A DNA stretch of 64,000 nucleotides. Origin: Amyelois transitella. Lineage: Eukaryota; Arthropoda; Insecta; Lepidoptera; Pyralidae. The stretch covers positions 3,253,001 through 3,317,000 of the forward strand of contig NC_083508.1 of the NCBI RefSeq assembly GCF_032362555.1, written 5' to 3'. A model generated the notes under the pieces. The model was given only the letters and a program-made list of their open reading frames with translations. It did no database searches and was not told the origin of the DNA. The stretch's first letter is position 1, and every line of letters begins with the position of its first letter. The position numbers and the translations under genes were made by a program. Positions 12,601 through 25,272 of this stretch are shown one piece after another.

Positions 12601-15600
12601 TGGCTGCGATACCTTAAAATAGAATGTCTATAAGATGATTCACTTTCCGACCACCCAAATAAGGTACTAGAGAATCAATTACGACAAAGACCCTTCCTTC
12701 AAGTTCGTTGCACCTTTGTTTTGCATAGTACTGCGACATCGTCTGCATCACGATCAAATGTTAAATGAATTTTTATACCGTCTGCAGTTGCTTGTTACGT
12801 AATTGTGTTTTTAAGGAAGTAGGTAAGAATCTACAAATTGCTTCGACATGAGTAAATGGCCGCTATTAATAGCATCAGTAGTGTCGACCATAAGGCTCTT
12901 CGGTTTAAGATGATTTGAGACTAGGTAGAATTGATTTAGTGCAATTGCCACCAGTCTCCTCTGCTCGTTAGGGTTACGTCAGCGCGATCACTGTGATCGG
13001 TTGATCGGTGGTTACGAGGACGGCATACAATGGACGTGTTAAGGCGCGAATCGCCGACTGCATCCGGGAAAGTGACCACTGATTGGTAACGATTTAATCG
13101 AAATCTGGTGCTGTCTCTAGCATCCGAGCCACACATTTTACCGTGATTACTAATAATAATAATTACATTTCACATGATAATGTTATCGAGCTTTAACTAG
13201 CAACAAATGTTAAAACTAGAAAATTAAAATATGAAATGCATATTTGAATATCAGCTCTTGAAAGGTGTAGTGTTTATTTAAACAGCTATCATATAGACAG
13301 ATAACTAATGGCCTAATAAATCTTATTTTGGGGCGACAGCTATTCGTGCTTTTGTTAACTTTGACGGCCTGCGAAATAAATCCTCCCAGGAGGCTCGACG
13401 TGAAAGGTCACGTTACAATAACCTATATTGTGAAGGGGCAAATTTTCGCAACACTGGTTCTGCGTACAGTGGGTAACACTGAACGGAGCGACAAGCTGGC
13501 GCCAACGCCTCGAATCGTGACAAAACCGTGGGTCATTGTCATAATATAAACTAAAAGATTAATGATTAAAGCTATGAGTAAATACATACGGCATAAAACT
13601 AAAATATTGCAAATTTGGAAAGCTTTGTGGGTCGTGTCAATATCTTCCCAATAATAGGAGGTTTCATCTAGCATCCGAAGAGGTTTTAAGCACCTAAGAA
13701 AACTTACATAACAATGCTTATGATTAATATTTATAAGGCGTTATTGGGACGTTACTGTTTATACCGTTAAAATTTATTTCCATTCTTCGCCAATAAAAAT
13801 AAAAACACGATCGTAATATTTAATCTTTTGGATTAGCTTTGAGGAACTTGAAACAAGAGCCATTTGTGATATGGTATGCAAAGTATCTGAAGTTGAATTT
13901 TACATTGAACTTTGAACGATAAATCTTCTTTCGGGTTATTAATCTTTCATCTCCGATAACTGCAGATTTATCGACCGGATTCCCTTTGATATGAGCATCG
14001 ATTTTATTTTGCTGCATTGAACATTTCCTGCATTTGGAACTGAAATAATATTTTGAAAAAAAATATATAGATGTAGATGTAGCGCAGGTTTGAGCAGTAA
14101 ACCAGCGGTTTACGACGCTATCACAAACAAAACGATAAACATGTTCTAAAACAAGATGCCCAAAATATCCGTTGGAAAGCAAACAAAAAATTCTCCGTAC
14201 ACAGAATTTAACTAGTTCGTTTTTTATTTACATAAAAAACACCATTTAACCGAGAGTGCTGTTCCGGTATCTGGATGCAGTGCATTGGCAAATGTCCAGT
14301 GCTGCCGTGGTGAATAGAATACCGCATTCGTCAAGTGGAGACCATTAATTTCTGCAGGTTCATTTTTGGTTTCATGTTTTGAGAGTGATAACATTTTATT
14401 CAATACACACGAGAACTTCGATACCTTCGAGGGCATTAAAAAAACTGCTGTTGATATGAAATTATGTGGAATTGAACTAATTTTAATTGGTATGAAATTA
14501 GAGCTCAGGGTTACACATTTAGTGGATTGGAAATATAAATTGGCTCTTAAAAATTGATAAAGTATTTGAACAAGCAACCCCACTTCTCTCTGTTTTTAAG
14601 AAAATCAAATCAATACAAAATAAAGCTACACTGCTCCTTAGATGCTATAACAATTCTACTAAGCATAACTTTGAACTCTTTTACAAATTATATTTTTAAA
14701 ACACGTGTCCAATCTATAGACTGTGTTCATCTGAAGAGTAGTCTCATGCAGAAGCTTTGTAAGAAAAGGTCATTAAACTATCCACAGAGCAGTTCTGCGT
14801 TATCATCTCAATAAATTATCATAAAAATAACGGTGTGCCGGCGCGAGCCCTACTGAGTACTGAATATGAATAGGCCAATGGGTCACGAATTCCATATAAA
14901 AATACACCATAAGTTTCTCTCCAAAAAAATATAAATAAATTTTAAATGATGTGATTGGAAAGTCATTTAAATGCACCTAAAAAGAAAACTAACTAGACTA
15001 GCATGAAAATTTCTTATGTACCTATGGTAAAAGTAAAAAAGAATTGACACAAAATTTTGGGACATGATTTTAAAAAATTAGACACGATGCGATTTGTTAG
15101 TTTGTAATTAACAACGGCATAAAATGAAATAAAAGTACAGACAATGACACAAGTTTGAACGAGTTAGAGAGAGGCGTCAAACACATTCTTCTCTGAAGAC
15201 AATGTTATTCCAGCGACACTCGAAAGGAAAATAGGCCAAGAACTGCGGGAAATATGCCGCAGGAAATTGTTAGAAAAGCTGGGGAAACCGCAAATCTAAT
15301 ACATACTCGTACATTTGTTGAGCTGAACTTGGAATGTTAGAGGGAAAAGCGAAATACGAAAAGTTGCGTGAACGATTTCAAATTTTACTGCTTAATAACG
15401 GTTCTGTGTTCGGAGTTTAAAAATATTTAAAGTTTTTATAGAACATACACACATATATGTAAGTACAAAATACATAGGAACAAACTTAGCACGTTGAAAA
15501 ATCAACGTTCACAAATATTTTGCTCAGAGTTGAAAAACTTTGCGCCAAAATAGTCGATGGCGTCAGCGCCTAGGATGTCTAACTTTTTGCCTGAGCTTTG

Positions 15601-16669
15601 TGCCTTAAATAAATCGTGATCATAATTTTTTCCCCACAAAATGGGCGGACCAAACTGATTCATAATGAAGAATATCATATCTAAAGTTAAAGGTATGTAA
15701 CATAAAATTAACTGCAAAGGCAAACTTGCTGGACACGAAGTTAAAAAGTTAAATAATTCTAGTGGAAATGTTAATCTAGTTAGTGAAATTTCCAACTGCG
15801 GCCAAATGTTGGATATTTCCATTTTGTATTAATTTGGTTTTGTAAATGGTACAAATTTCGATTGAGATGTTTTCAAAAATAAACCCCTTTGTGTAACAGC
15901 CTTTTGTTTTCAAAGCTTTGCAAACGCATAGAATTGGTAAGCTTAATCTTAGTTTGCAAGGTCGTCGTTCTAAAAACGAGTTAACGGGTTCGACGCCCGG
16001 CTGGTATTGCCAGAACCGAGTATTCTGCTCAAATAATAAATTTGATAAATCACATCCCATGAAGGGCCTTTAAGAATGGAAGTAGGGGTTAAAGAAAAGG
16101 TTTAGATAAAACATGACTACATAAAACTCAGCACGAGTGAAATCTATTTAAAATGGCAAGTAATATAACAAAGTAGAAAAACTACTCATATAACAGAATA
16201 TGCCGATTATACATAGAGTGGCTTGATATAAACAAGGAAATACATTCATTACAAATTTCCGAGACCACAAAAACAACATAGAAATAGACAGAAAAATTCA
16301 TAAATTATTTAAAGGACAAGAGTTGACAAGACACTGCAGTGTGTAGAAATTGGACAAAAAGAAAAAAGAACCACTTGCACTTAAACAATCTTCTGCAAAG
16401 TGATCAGATAAAAAAAAAAATATCATAAAATAAAATTTTGTTCTCAATGCTCCAACAACAATTATATCAAGAGTGCCTAATTATTAAGGTTGGAATCTGA
16501 TAAAATAGGGAAAATCCTAAATTATTTTTATATTTACGTTTTTACTGAATTAACTATAAATAAGGGAAATTGTTGGACAAATCGAAACCTATTTCCGTAC
16601 ACGTCCTCTGTAAAATACATCCACACTGGCCTCAAAAAAGGCGAAATATCAAGTTTATTTCATAATTTA
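9684..16669. other. Gene-poor 7-kb stretch
   Basis: I find no coding exon that I can support. Isolated frames of 60-120 codons (for example 11084-11320, 13820-14182, 14224-14583) resemble no family, and several overlap in opposite strands, as chance frames do in AT-rich DNA. At about 15985 there is a gggttcgacgcccggctggt segment with a B-box-like core that may be the head of a degraded SINE. A TCAGT-type initiator context at about 12018 has no attached gene. Confidence 0.4.
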
Positions 16670-16938
16670 CATACATACATACATATGGTCACGTCCATAT
16701 CCCTTGTGGGGTAGACAGAGCCAACAGTCTTTTCAAGACTGATAGGCCACGCTCAGCTATTTGGCTTAATATAGATAGAATTGAGATTTAAATAGTGACA
16801 GTGGTTGCTAGTGCATCGCCTAAAAAAAGAATCCCAAGTTTGTAAGCCTATCCCTTAGTCTCCTTTTACGACATCCATGGGAAAGAGATGGAGTGGTCCT
16901 ATTCTTTTTTGTACTGGTGCCGGGAACCACACGGCATT
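16670..16938 (-). mobile_element. SINE-like element, full-length copy, reverse
   Basis: Read on the minus strand it runs from gtgtggttcccggcaccagt near 16930 to a (TATG)n tail at 16670-16685. Blocks are in the same order as at 5828-6090. The four tandem TATG units suggest a fairly recent insertion. Confidence 0.8.
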
Positions 16939-19228
16939 TCATCATATACCTTTTTATTATTAAAGCCCAATAATAAAAGCCGCTTTTTCAAAGCTATAGT
17001 TAATATCTTCAATGCCTTTATCATCTTTACGAGCTCATAATAAGTACCTACTGTATGAACTATCCGCATCTTTTGATCTTGTTTCGAGACCTTATAAAGT
17101 AAAATAAAGGTGCATTGTAACTATTAACATGCCGTGTCTATTATTTACCGATCCGGTTTCGTCAACAAAACAGAACACTCACTTTCCAACCGGTCTTAGG
17201 CGCCGCGCCGCATATAATACTTCATGTGATACATTCGCGAATGTTATAAAACGTATGTAAATATTTTAATCAATCAATAATGCATCACATTAAAATAATG
17301 GCAATTAAAATGCAAAACATTTCCTACTGTTTACTTTTAATAATAAATATTTTCTACTTACATATAGGCGAAGAGAGGATGTACTGTTTCCAGTCCAAAA
17401 CAGGGCAGAAAACCCAAGAAAATGCACTTGTAATGAAACTTTTTCAATATCTGATTAACTTTATTAAATAGCTTTAATAAGTTAAGAAAAGACAGAAAAG
17501 GAGAACGTAGAGTTTGCGTCGCGTCTGTTTCTCGTGCGGTGTGGAATAAGACTACGGTAAAAGCTGAGAACGACTACAAAGCGCTAAGTGAGAATTCTAT
17601 GAAAATTCACACGTGTTCGACGTTGACACACTCTGTGATCGTAAAACCCTATTACTGCTGCAGAAACTGCATATAACAATACAGTTTTATTAGATTAGAG
17701 ACTATTTACGATGACATTGTTGCTAAATTTGAAACAATTCTTGTTAATAAATCAGAATAATAAACTTTTGCTACAAATAGCAAAAGCTTAGAAATTCGCT
17801 GACAACCCTCGTTTTAGTCCACATGTATGTTTAGAGTTACATTAATTATCAAATCAAAAGTGTTTATAACTAACACGCATTTCACATATTATTATGGTGA
17901 TAATTAATCAGCAACAACAGGAAAGTCAGTCAGTATAAATCAATATGTTTAGTATTGGCGCAAACTGTTTAATTAACATGAGAAATACTAATATGTTTTA
18001 TTATTACATGCTAAACCATACCTTTTTCACATTTTAATTAAATAGCGCTGAAGGATGTGTTTATTCATGAAAAACATCACATCTAGTTTGTAAAATATGC
18101 TAAAGGTTTTACAGATAATGTTAAAATTTTTTACGTAGCCACCTCAATTACTTTTTTTTAGGTCTTAATTATTATTTGAAAACATGGGGTCAAGAAGTGG
18201 GTGCATCTGGTAAAGAATCACTCCATAGGCTTTCGAGAACAATTTTCGAAGATCTATTAAAACGATGACGACGACGAGAACGAACTAAACGAGATCAGGG
18301 TCCTGTTTGTATTCTTATTTATGACTAAGACTATTAAAACTGTAGTCAGTGCCTCACAGAATAATAAGTATTGGGCTACTCTTATTTAAGGCGAACATGG
18401 CACACATATTAACTTACAAGACAAATGGTTTTAGTCTGGATCTCCAGCCGCAGACATCACGCAGCGCGATCAATGTAGTACAGATGTAATTCCTAGCTAA
18501 TTTTGTCCAGCCGTTTGACGTATATCCAGATCAAACGCCTCAACATGAAGGCAGTTTGTTCTTCAATAATAAGTTGTCGATCAAAACCGTTATTATAGAC
18601 TTAATTTTTGGAGTAAAAAATATTTAAGTGAATGCAATTTACTAGAATTTGGCATACATTTGGTGGTTATGATACTTTTAGCCGCATCTTTATAGAAGTA
18701 TTATTTAAAATACAAATACGGAGAAGGCCCGGTAAAAATCTGGTAGAAAATAAAGCAAGGATGGAAGACAGACGAAAATTTTCCAAGCCAATATTTGCAA
18801 AATTGAACCAAGCCGGAACTAGTTACCGGTAATCTAATACTTTTTTTATAATTCAGAATTCGCGTGAAATTGAAATAACAGCACGAATTTCAGTTACGGA
18901 CCGAAGCACTAGATTTAAAAATCAAATTCTGAATGACGTTCGCCATTTCCACGAAATCCGTTCGATCTACGAAGTTTGACGCAAATTCTCGGCGAATTAA
19001 GGTCTTTGCGGGTGGGCGCCACTAATAAAATGAGGTTTATGTAGTAAATTGCATTGAAAGCTTTATGAACTTAAGCTTATTCTTTTAGACGATAGGCTAG
19101 CATCGTGGCATTATATTGAAAAACTTCTATCATAAAACCTTTCAACTAAATATCTTCTTTGAGTCTTATGACTATTGGCTACTTCGTAGGTGATAAATAC
19201 TTGTATGTGGGTATGTACCACAGGTTTC
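16939..19228. other. Intergenic DNA, nothing recognised
   Basis: AT-rich sequence with no supported exon. A piece at about 19090-19115 (tttagacgataggctagca) matches the middle of the SINE-like family, so a decayed copy is probably present. Confidence 0.4.
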
Positions 19229-19520
19229 AAATTCAAATTCAAAATTCAAAATTTTTATTCATTATTATAGGATATTATTATATCGCTTAATAATTGTCGT
19301 ATGGTTTAACAACTTGGTTGACGTCAAATAAATTACTTAAAAACTAAGTTTACTGCCGCTTCCAAGGCGTCAGTGCAGAAGAAGCGGTAACAAACTGCAC
19401 TGCAGCATTTTCATCAACAACGTCAACTTCACAATATTAAATTATACTTAGAATAGAATGTGGACGGGAGAATACATTGTTCACGGGAGATTTATATATT
19501 TATGAGATTTAATATTGAAA

Positions 19521-19524
19521 AAAG

Positions 19525-19556
<32 letters not shown>
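19521..19556. repeat. (AT)n microsatellite
   Basis: An uninterrupted AT dinucleotide run lies inside the 3' region of the LINE fragment. Confidence 0.9.
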
Positions 19557-19559
<3 letters not shown>

Positions 19560-19636
19560 GGATTGCCAATTTTAAAAAGATTTATGTACAGAGTGTACTG
19601 AAATTTTGATTTAAGTTCAAATTAAACTACAATTAA

Positions 19637-20143
19637 TTACGAGGTTCCTGTGCCAAGCTCGAGCCAGATGTTTTTATCATTAAGGTAATCATCAGTCCTA
19701 TAATAAGCCTTCCCACAAAGTACTTTCTTTACATACTCTTTGAATTTTCGGTTGGGCATATCAAGAACAGACTCCGGCAACCTATTATAAAATCGTATAC
19801 AGTTCCCCATAAATGATTTACTGACTTTGCTAAGCCTATGAAACGGCATGACTAATTTATGTTTATTACGTAAATTTCTATCAGTTGTGGCACTAACTTT
19901 TTGAAAAAAAGAGGTATTTTTCCTAACATACATTATAAGATCAAAAATGTACTGGGACGCTACTGTAGGTATGTTTATTTTCTTAAAGAGTTGTCTTAAC
20001 GAGTCTCTTGGTCCTAAGCCGTAAATTGCGCGTTTCCTTCGAAGGTCGAGAGACGAGGAAAATAAAATATGTATAATATAGTGAAAAAGTGCAACATACC
20101 ATGTGCGTGGCAGGAAATGGCTGGAGCATTTGTGGAATTGCAT
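19637..20143 (-). pseudogene. C-terminal part of a LINE ORF2
   Basis: This 168-codon frame covers only the region after the RT thumb. No catalytic DD box, endonuclease or RNase H is present, so it is a dead 5'-truncated copy. Conserved blocks are RAIYGLGPRDSL, KLVMPFHRLSKVSKSF and GNCIRFYNRLPE, followed by a C-terminal KAYY segment. The start codon is arbitrary because the frame continues from the truncation point. Confidence 0.55.
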
Positions 20144-20859
20144 TTCGTGATACTCTTGATGAACTGATGCACTCCTGGAAAGAATGAAAAAGAATTATTA
20201 CATAAAACTTTCGAAGAGAATCACGGAGGTAAATAATGAGGTTGCTCTCAATTAGAATTATAGAGATTTAATAAACACAATTAACAGTTTAATAGTGAAA
20301 ACTATGTAAAATAATGAATAACGTCTACAAACATCTTTCAAATTATTTAAAAATAGTAGTAGGCACGAATCATTCCATAGCCAAATTTGGTAAGGCCATT
20401 AATGACATGGGTCCAATCTCAACAGCTTATTCACAAGCCCTCTATAAGCATTGGGCTCGAGTGGCGTTTTTGGGTGTCGGCTCGCTGTAGGTGACCTAGA
20501 TTCGATTCTGCGGAGTCTGTGTACGGGAGGTCAGCTTGTTTCGCACGCACGGTCCGTGACACGAAAACAAGTGAACTATAAGTACTTATCGAAACACTAT
20601 ATGTTCCTCAATTTTACAATTACCAAGGTAAAGTTTAATATCACTGGGGCACGCGATTGATTGGGAAAATCGGCCAAAACATTCTAAAAAGAATGTAGGT
20701 ACTAAATATAATATATGTACCATTTACTTCAATTCTTTTTCGATTCTGTTAGTTGATCGATTTGAATACTTGAACGTTTGGATCTAAGTTGTGTTATGGG
20801 TTTTCCTTATCCAACTTAAACTCAAAACATAATGTTTTGAATTATGGTTATGGAGGAAG

Positions 20860-20945
20860 CGGGAGAGGCCTGTAAGGATCGTAGCAAGCGGAAATCCATA
20901 GTCTCTGCCTACCCCAATGGGAGACAGGCGTGATAGTATGTAAAA
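20860..20945 (+). mobile_element. LINE 3'-end fragment
   Basis: The segment ggatcgtagcaagcggaaat followed by tagtctctgcctacccc and ggcgtgatagtatgta matches the last 80 bp of the RT-bearing LINE at 8060-8150, with differences that suggest another subfamily. No RT remains. Confidence 0.7.
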
Positions 20946-21330
20946 TTATGGTCGGTATTTGAAACATTAAAATAAAAACATAACCAGTAAAAACGCAAAG
21001 TATTTTAAGTACATATGTATTTTGATTTACACTTCATTGTCTACGTGTAATTTAGATATATGTAGGTAACAGACAAGTCAGTTCCCATAGACCAATTAAT
21101 GTCGGTTGCGTGAACAAATTATATGATGTAATTAGTTGCTGCGTCGGGCAAAAAAGGTTTCCTCATGCGGAGTACCTATAGCATCTGCATTGTGCTGGTG
21201 AAAGTGCAATCAGATCGTTCCACTCGTTCCTGGCAGTTATCGCCAATGTTACATAGATTCAGGCATTAACGATGGGAAATATACTTTTTTACAATATTAC
21301 AATGCAATTAAATACAGGAGTAGATTATTA

Positions 21331-21584
21331 GTGTGGTTCCCGGCACCAATACAAAAAAGGATAGGACCACTCCATCTGTTTCCCATGGATGTCGTAAAAT
21401 GCGATTAAGGGATAGGCTTACAAACTTGAGATTCTTTTTAGGCGATGGGTTAGCGACCTGTCACTATTTGAATCGCAATTCTATCATTAAGCTAAATAGC
21501 TGAACGTGGTCATTCAGTCTTTTCAAGACTGTTGGCTCTGTTTACCCGGCAAGCGATATAGACGTGACCATATGTATGTATGTA
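21331..21584 (+). mobile_element. SINE-like element, full-length copy
   Basis: It starts gtgtggttcccggcaccaat and ends gacgtgaccatatgtatgta. All blocks of the family are present in order and there is no coding frame. Confidence 0.85.
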
Positions 21585-22088
21585 ATAGATTATTATTTCA
21601 ATCGCATTGATGTTTTTAAATTAGATTCAACGGATATAATTTATTAAATAGTTTAAACAATGAGGTTATGAAGCTTATATCTCATTCAATTATCAAAATT
21701 TTATCAAATTCTCAAAAGTGCAAAGACACAATTTTATCAGAATTAAAAAAAAAAATAACGGATTTTACAATTTCGGCCAGTCATCGATTTATAATTAAGA
21801 GTGTGGTATACTTTTACTTGTTGCAATAACCACAACTATAGCAATTATATATCCGGGTGCACTCTTAATGGTTAATTGACGTAGTACCTTGCGATCTGTA
21901 ATTACGTAAATTTTTACATCAAAAACAGCGGTATGGATTAGAGTAGGTCCATGCCCCTATGCATTGGACGAAATAAACTGCAAAAGAGGAAGAACAAGAA
22001 GAAGAAGAAGCATGGCAATACGTGTTCTGTTAGAAATTATAGACTTTAGTCATCTTACGAAGAAAAATTACGAATTATCTAAGTACCA

Positions 22089-22361
22089 GCCGTGTGGTTC
22101 CTGGCAGTGCTGTGTGGTTCTCGCCACCAATAGAAAAAGAAAAGGACCACTCATCTCTTTCCAATGGATGTCGTTAAAGGCGAATGTGGGATAAATAGGC
22201 TTACAAACTTGGGATTATTCTTTAAGGCGATGGGCTAGCAACCACTATTTGAATGTCAATTCTATCATTAAGCCAATTAGCTGAACGTGGCATGTTAGTC
22301 CTTTAAAAACGGTTGGCTCTGTCTACCCCGCAAGGGATAGGGATTTAATTATATGTATATG
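22089..22361 (+). mobile_element. SINE-like element with duplicated 5' end
   Basis: The 5' block cgtgtggttcctggcagtgc is followed at once by a second, diverged copy tgtgtggttctcgcc, so the first 20 bp or so are duplicated. The rest follows the family order and ends near atatgtatatgta. Confidence 0.8.
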
Positions 22362-22670
22362 TACCAGCACTTATACACCTAAAACTACATAGAAAACATT
22401 CTGCAATATTATCTTGAAAGATCATCGTCATGAAAAGAAAATAAAAAGGACTCAAACAGGATTAAGACCGGATGCAACATGCATCCTTTGGCACATAAAT
22501 AACAAGAATTATAGGAGACGTGGGATTAGCTGCATAGTAAAAATAAATTTCAAAATATTGTTGCACTGCTTAGTTAACAATTTATTAACTTAATTAATAT
22601 ATTTACATGTTTAATGAATGTAAGTAATGCAAACTTTAAACTGTGGGGACGTACGTGCGAAAGGTGTAAA

Positions 22671-22934
22671 TCTATACCTACCAATATTATAAAGCTGAAG
22701 AGTTTGTTTGTTTGTTTGAACGCCCTAATCACAGGAACTTCTGGTTCGAATTGAAAAATTCTTTTTGTGTTTAATAGATTATTAATCGAGGAAGGCTTTA
22801 GGCTATTTAACATCACGGTGCAACATTTAGGAGCGAAAAAATAATGAAAAAACGGGGAAAATTATTCATCCTTGAGGGCTTCAATGATGCCCAAAATTAC
22901 TATTCCACGCGTATGAAGTCGCGGGCACAGCTAG
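22671..22934 (+). mobile_element. Small non-autonomous Helitron
   Basis: It begins with TC (tctatacc...aatattataaagctg), ends with CTAG and sits between A and T, all as expected for Helitrons. A GC hairpin (cgcgtatgaagtcgcg) lies about 10 bp before the end. It has no coding capacity. Compared with the copy at 25018 the 5' end carries a small insertion. Confidence 0.8.
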
Positions 22935-22937
22935 TTT

Positions 22938-23354
22938 TGTGATAAATTTTAAAAGATACATTATATATCAAAAACAAGTTTCAAGTTCCCGTGTCACGGC
23001 AAAGAAAGTGGTTAATTGAATTGGCGTGCGTTTTGGCCACGCTCCATTGTCTCTCCCATGGTTACCGCCATCATCCACGGACAATGACGGCGAAAGTGAT
23101 TGCCAAACTTTTTACGAGTATAAACATAATTGTCTGGGTAGGAAACAATCGCCATTTCAATCGAAAAACAAGGAGGACATTTTCAATTCGACTGTAAGCA
23201 ATAGGTACCTATATTATTTTTTGTATTTATATTATCAGCTGATTTTGACGAGTCTTCTTTGTTTGAAAGAATACATCGGGAGTATATAAGGTGGACTCAT
23301 TGGTCAGGTCAAGATCTGATGATGAAACTTAAATGAAATGATGAAAATGAACTA
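22938..23354. other. Short gap with a doubtful exon-like frame
   Basis: At 22991-23197 a frame without an ATG begins with a hydrophobic, signal-peptide-like run (WLIELACVLATLHCLSHG). A cysteine-containing frame shifted by one base (ESDCQTFYEYKHNCLG) follows, ending before a gtaagc donor-like site at about 23194. It may be a decayed exon of a secreted protein or chance. Confidence 0.2.
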
Positions 23355-24670
23355 GTAGGGGGAAGTCCCCTAGTGGCGGACACCTAAGGTTATTTCAAAA
23401 TAAAACATAAAATATTTAAGGAATGTTTATAAAATTTTGACTTATATTAGATAACAAAGTTAGAAATCAAATTAATTTAACAAAAATGCAACCTCTGCTA
23501 AAAAATAATTAATACTATCAAACAAACTTTAGTAACAAAAAACATAATTTTAAAAAGTGGCACCTAGTACCGGACGAATATTTGTGCACGCAACTGACAC
23601 CAGTTTCATCACAGTTATAAATTCTTGAGGGTGTGAATGTTGTAGTGTTTTATCAGCTTTTCCAGGTTGTCGTAGAAGAGATCCACTCGTAGTTTGTTAA
23701 ATCCTACGGGGCGCATCATGCTTGTCGATTCCGGTGTTCTCAACTCAACGAAATGTCAGAATGCCTTTTCATGAAGTCGTAATTTTTTATTGCGACTTTT
23801 ATTTTTTATTTATCAGCACTGCCTTTTTCTTTATTAAATCTATGAGGAATCCTCATGACTTCAGCTAAGTCGTATGCTAATTTTAGAAACTTCTTTTTCA
23901 TAAGCGGCATGCATCTATTCGATAAATCTTTAATGTGGTCCACCAAGACTTCTTCGTACTCTGCTAAGAAGGTGTTAGTGAATCTACCTAACTTTGGTTT
24001 CATTGTTACTTCTTCTCGATTTAGGGCCTTTATTTAATGTATAGTGCTTTTAGGAATATTGGATCGCATTGCAGCTTGTCTTACACTCAGTTCTTTTGAC
24101 ATAACCTTATCAATAGCAGTTTGTAAGCTCTGTGGATCCCAGGATCCTTTCTTTTTCTTCTCTTCCATTTTAACTATCTTCTTTCTTCTATAGTCTAAAA
24201 CAAAATTAAATAATTAGAATAAAATACGTAATTTCTTACAAGAAATATCAATATGTTTACTGTCCGGCACTAAGGGACGACTTAGTGTCCGGTGCTAAGG
24301 GACACACATTTTCGTTCATTAGATGGTACCTACTAAAATTGTTTAAAAGATGTAATAATATTCTACCATTTTACGGATAACAATCGAGTACTGATTTTAT
24401 CTTTGAATACCACTCAAATGTAAATGCATAAATATACTAGAATTACTTACATTGATATTTAGGTGACGCCGTGATTTCGAGTCTAAAACAGCAAATGGTT
24501 ACTCCTGCCGCGGCCGTGTGCGTCACTGGCGAGGCGCGGCGCGTGATCTTGTACCTGTATGCCCCAGCCCCCCTTTCACTTGTATTTTGAATCGAACTGA
24601 TTTGTACTCGCTTGAATAGTACGAGTGTCCGGTGCTAGGTGCCGTCCGGCGGTACGGGACTTCCCCCTAC
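23355..24670 (-). mobile_element. pogo-like DNA transposon relic
   Basis: Terminal inverted repeats are perfect over 15 bp, GTAGGGGGAAGTCCC at 23355-23369 and its complement at 24656-24670, each flanked by TA (23353-23354 and 24671-24672), as expected for the Tc1/mariner-pogo group. Sub-terminal motifs of the type GTCCGGTGCTA(A/G)G occur in both orientations near 23374, 23558, 24262, 24287 and 24625 and may be transposase-binding sites. Inside is only the DNA-binding part of a transposase frame; no DDE domain is present. At 1316 bp it is an internally deleted, non-autonomous copy. Confidence 0.8.
23806..24168 (-). pseudogene. Psq/CENP-B-type transposase N-terminus with in-frame stop
   Basis: From the ATG at 24168 the frame gives a pipsqueak-type helix-turn-helix (WDPQSLQTAIDKVMSK, LSVRQAAMRSNIPKSTIH) typical of pogo/jerky-like proteins. 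It is cut by a TAA at 24034-24036. The same frame goes on with IKALNREEV and then the start of a second helix-turn-helix, CENP-B-like domain (LGRFTNTFLAEYEEVLVDHI, LAYDLAEVMRIPHRFNKEK), and stops at 23806 before the DDE domain. In the family these domains bind the terminal repeats. This copy is non-functional as a transposase. That it was once host-used cannot be excluded but nothing suggests it. Confidence 0.75.
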
Positions 24671-25017
24671 TACTATATACGGAGATAGCATTAAAGCTAA
24701 TTTGAAAAAGGGCTTCTTGTACGTAGTTTTTGCAGCGTGGATACCACAAACAGGAAGTAATCTTGGAAAATGCATTATGCAATATGCTGGGTTTTTATTT
24801 TAATTAGCTACAATCAATCTTTTAGATGTCATCGTCTCCTGGGTAACTAGATAAAGTGAAAGTCCTAATAGCAAAGATATCTCAAGAGCAGAGCAGACAA
24901 TCAACCTCATAAATCACCACTTGATAGTAGATAGCGCCGAGCCAAACATTGCTTCCTAATAGAAATAGGGATTAATAGTGGTAAAAATAAACAGTTATTT
25001 TACAGAACTTTGTAAAA

Positions 25018-25272
25018 TCTATACTAATATTATAAAGCTGAAGAGTTTGTTTGAATGCGCTAATCTCAGGAACTAATGGTTTGAATTTAAAAATTCTGTG
25101 TTGAATAGACCATTTATCGAGAAAGGCTTTAGGCTATATAACATCACGCTGCATATTTTGGAAGCGAAGAAATAATGGAAAATGTAAAAAGGGTAAAATT
25201 ATTCATCCTTGAGGGGCTTCAATGATGCCCGAAATAACTATTCCACGCGGACGAAGTCGCGGGCACAGCTAG
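25018..25272 (+). mobile_element. Small non-autonomous Helitron
   Basis: TC start (tctatactaatattataaag), CTAG end, insertion between A (25017) and T (25273), and a 3' hairpin cgcggacgaagtcgcg shortly before the end. It is about 85 percent alike by eye to 22671-22934 over its length. Confidence 0.85.

Larger units (their letters stand above)
19229..20160 (-). mobile_element. 3' fragment of a second non-LTR retrotransposon
   Basis: On the minus strand an open frame (20143 down to 19637, 168 residues) has the post-RT tail seen in jockey/CR1-like insect LINEs: RKRAIYGLGPRDSLRQLF, RNLRNKHKLVMPFHRLSK and NCIRFYNRLPESV. It is followed by a 3' untranslated region containing gccgcttc/gaagcgg pieces and, at 19500-19556, an (AT)n run on the plus strand. 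The element ends in a (TTTGAA)-like tail, read as ttcaaattcaaattcaaaat at 19228-19250 on the plus strand. The RT core and everything 5' of it are missing. The family call is by resemblance only. Confidence 0.6.
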
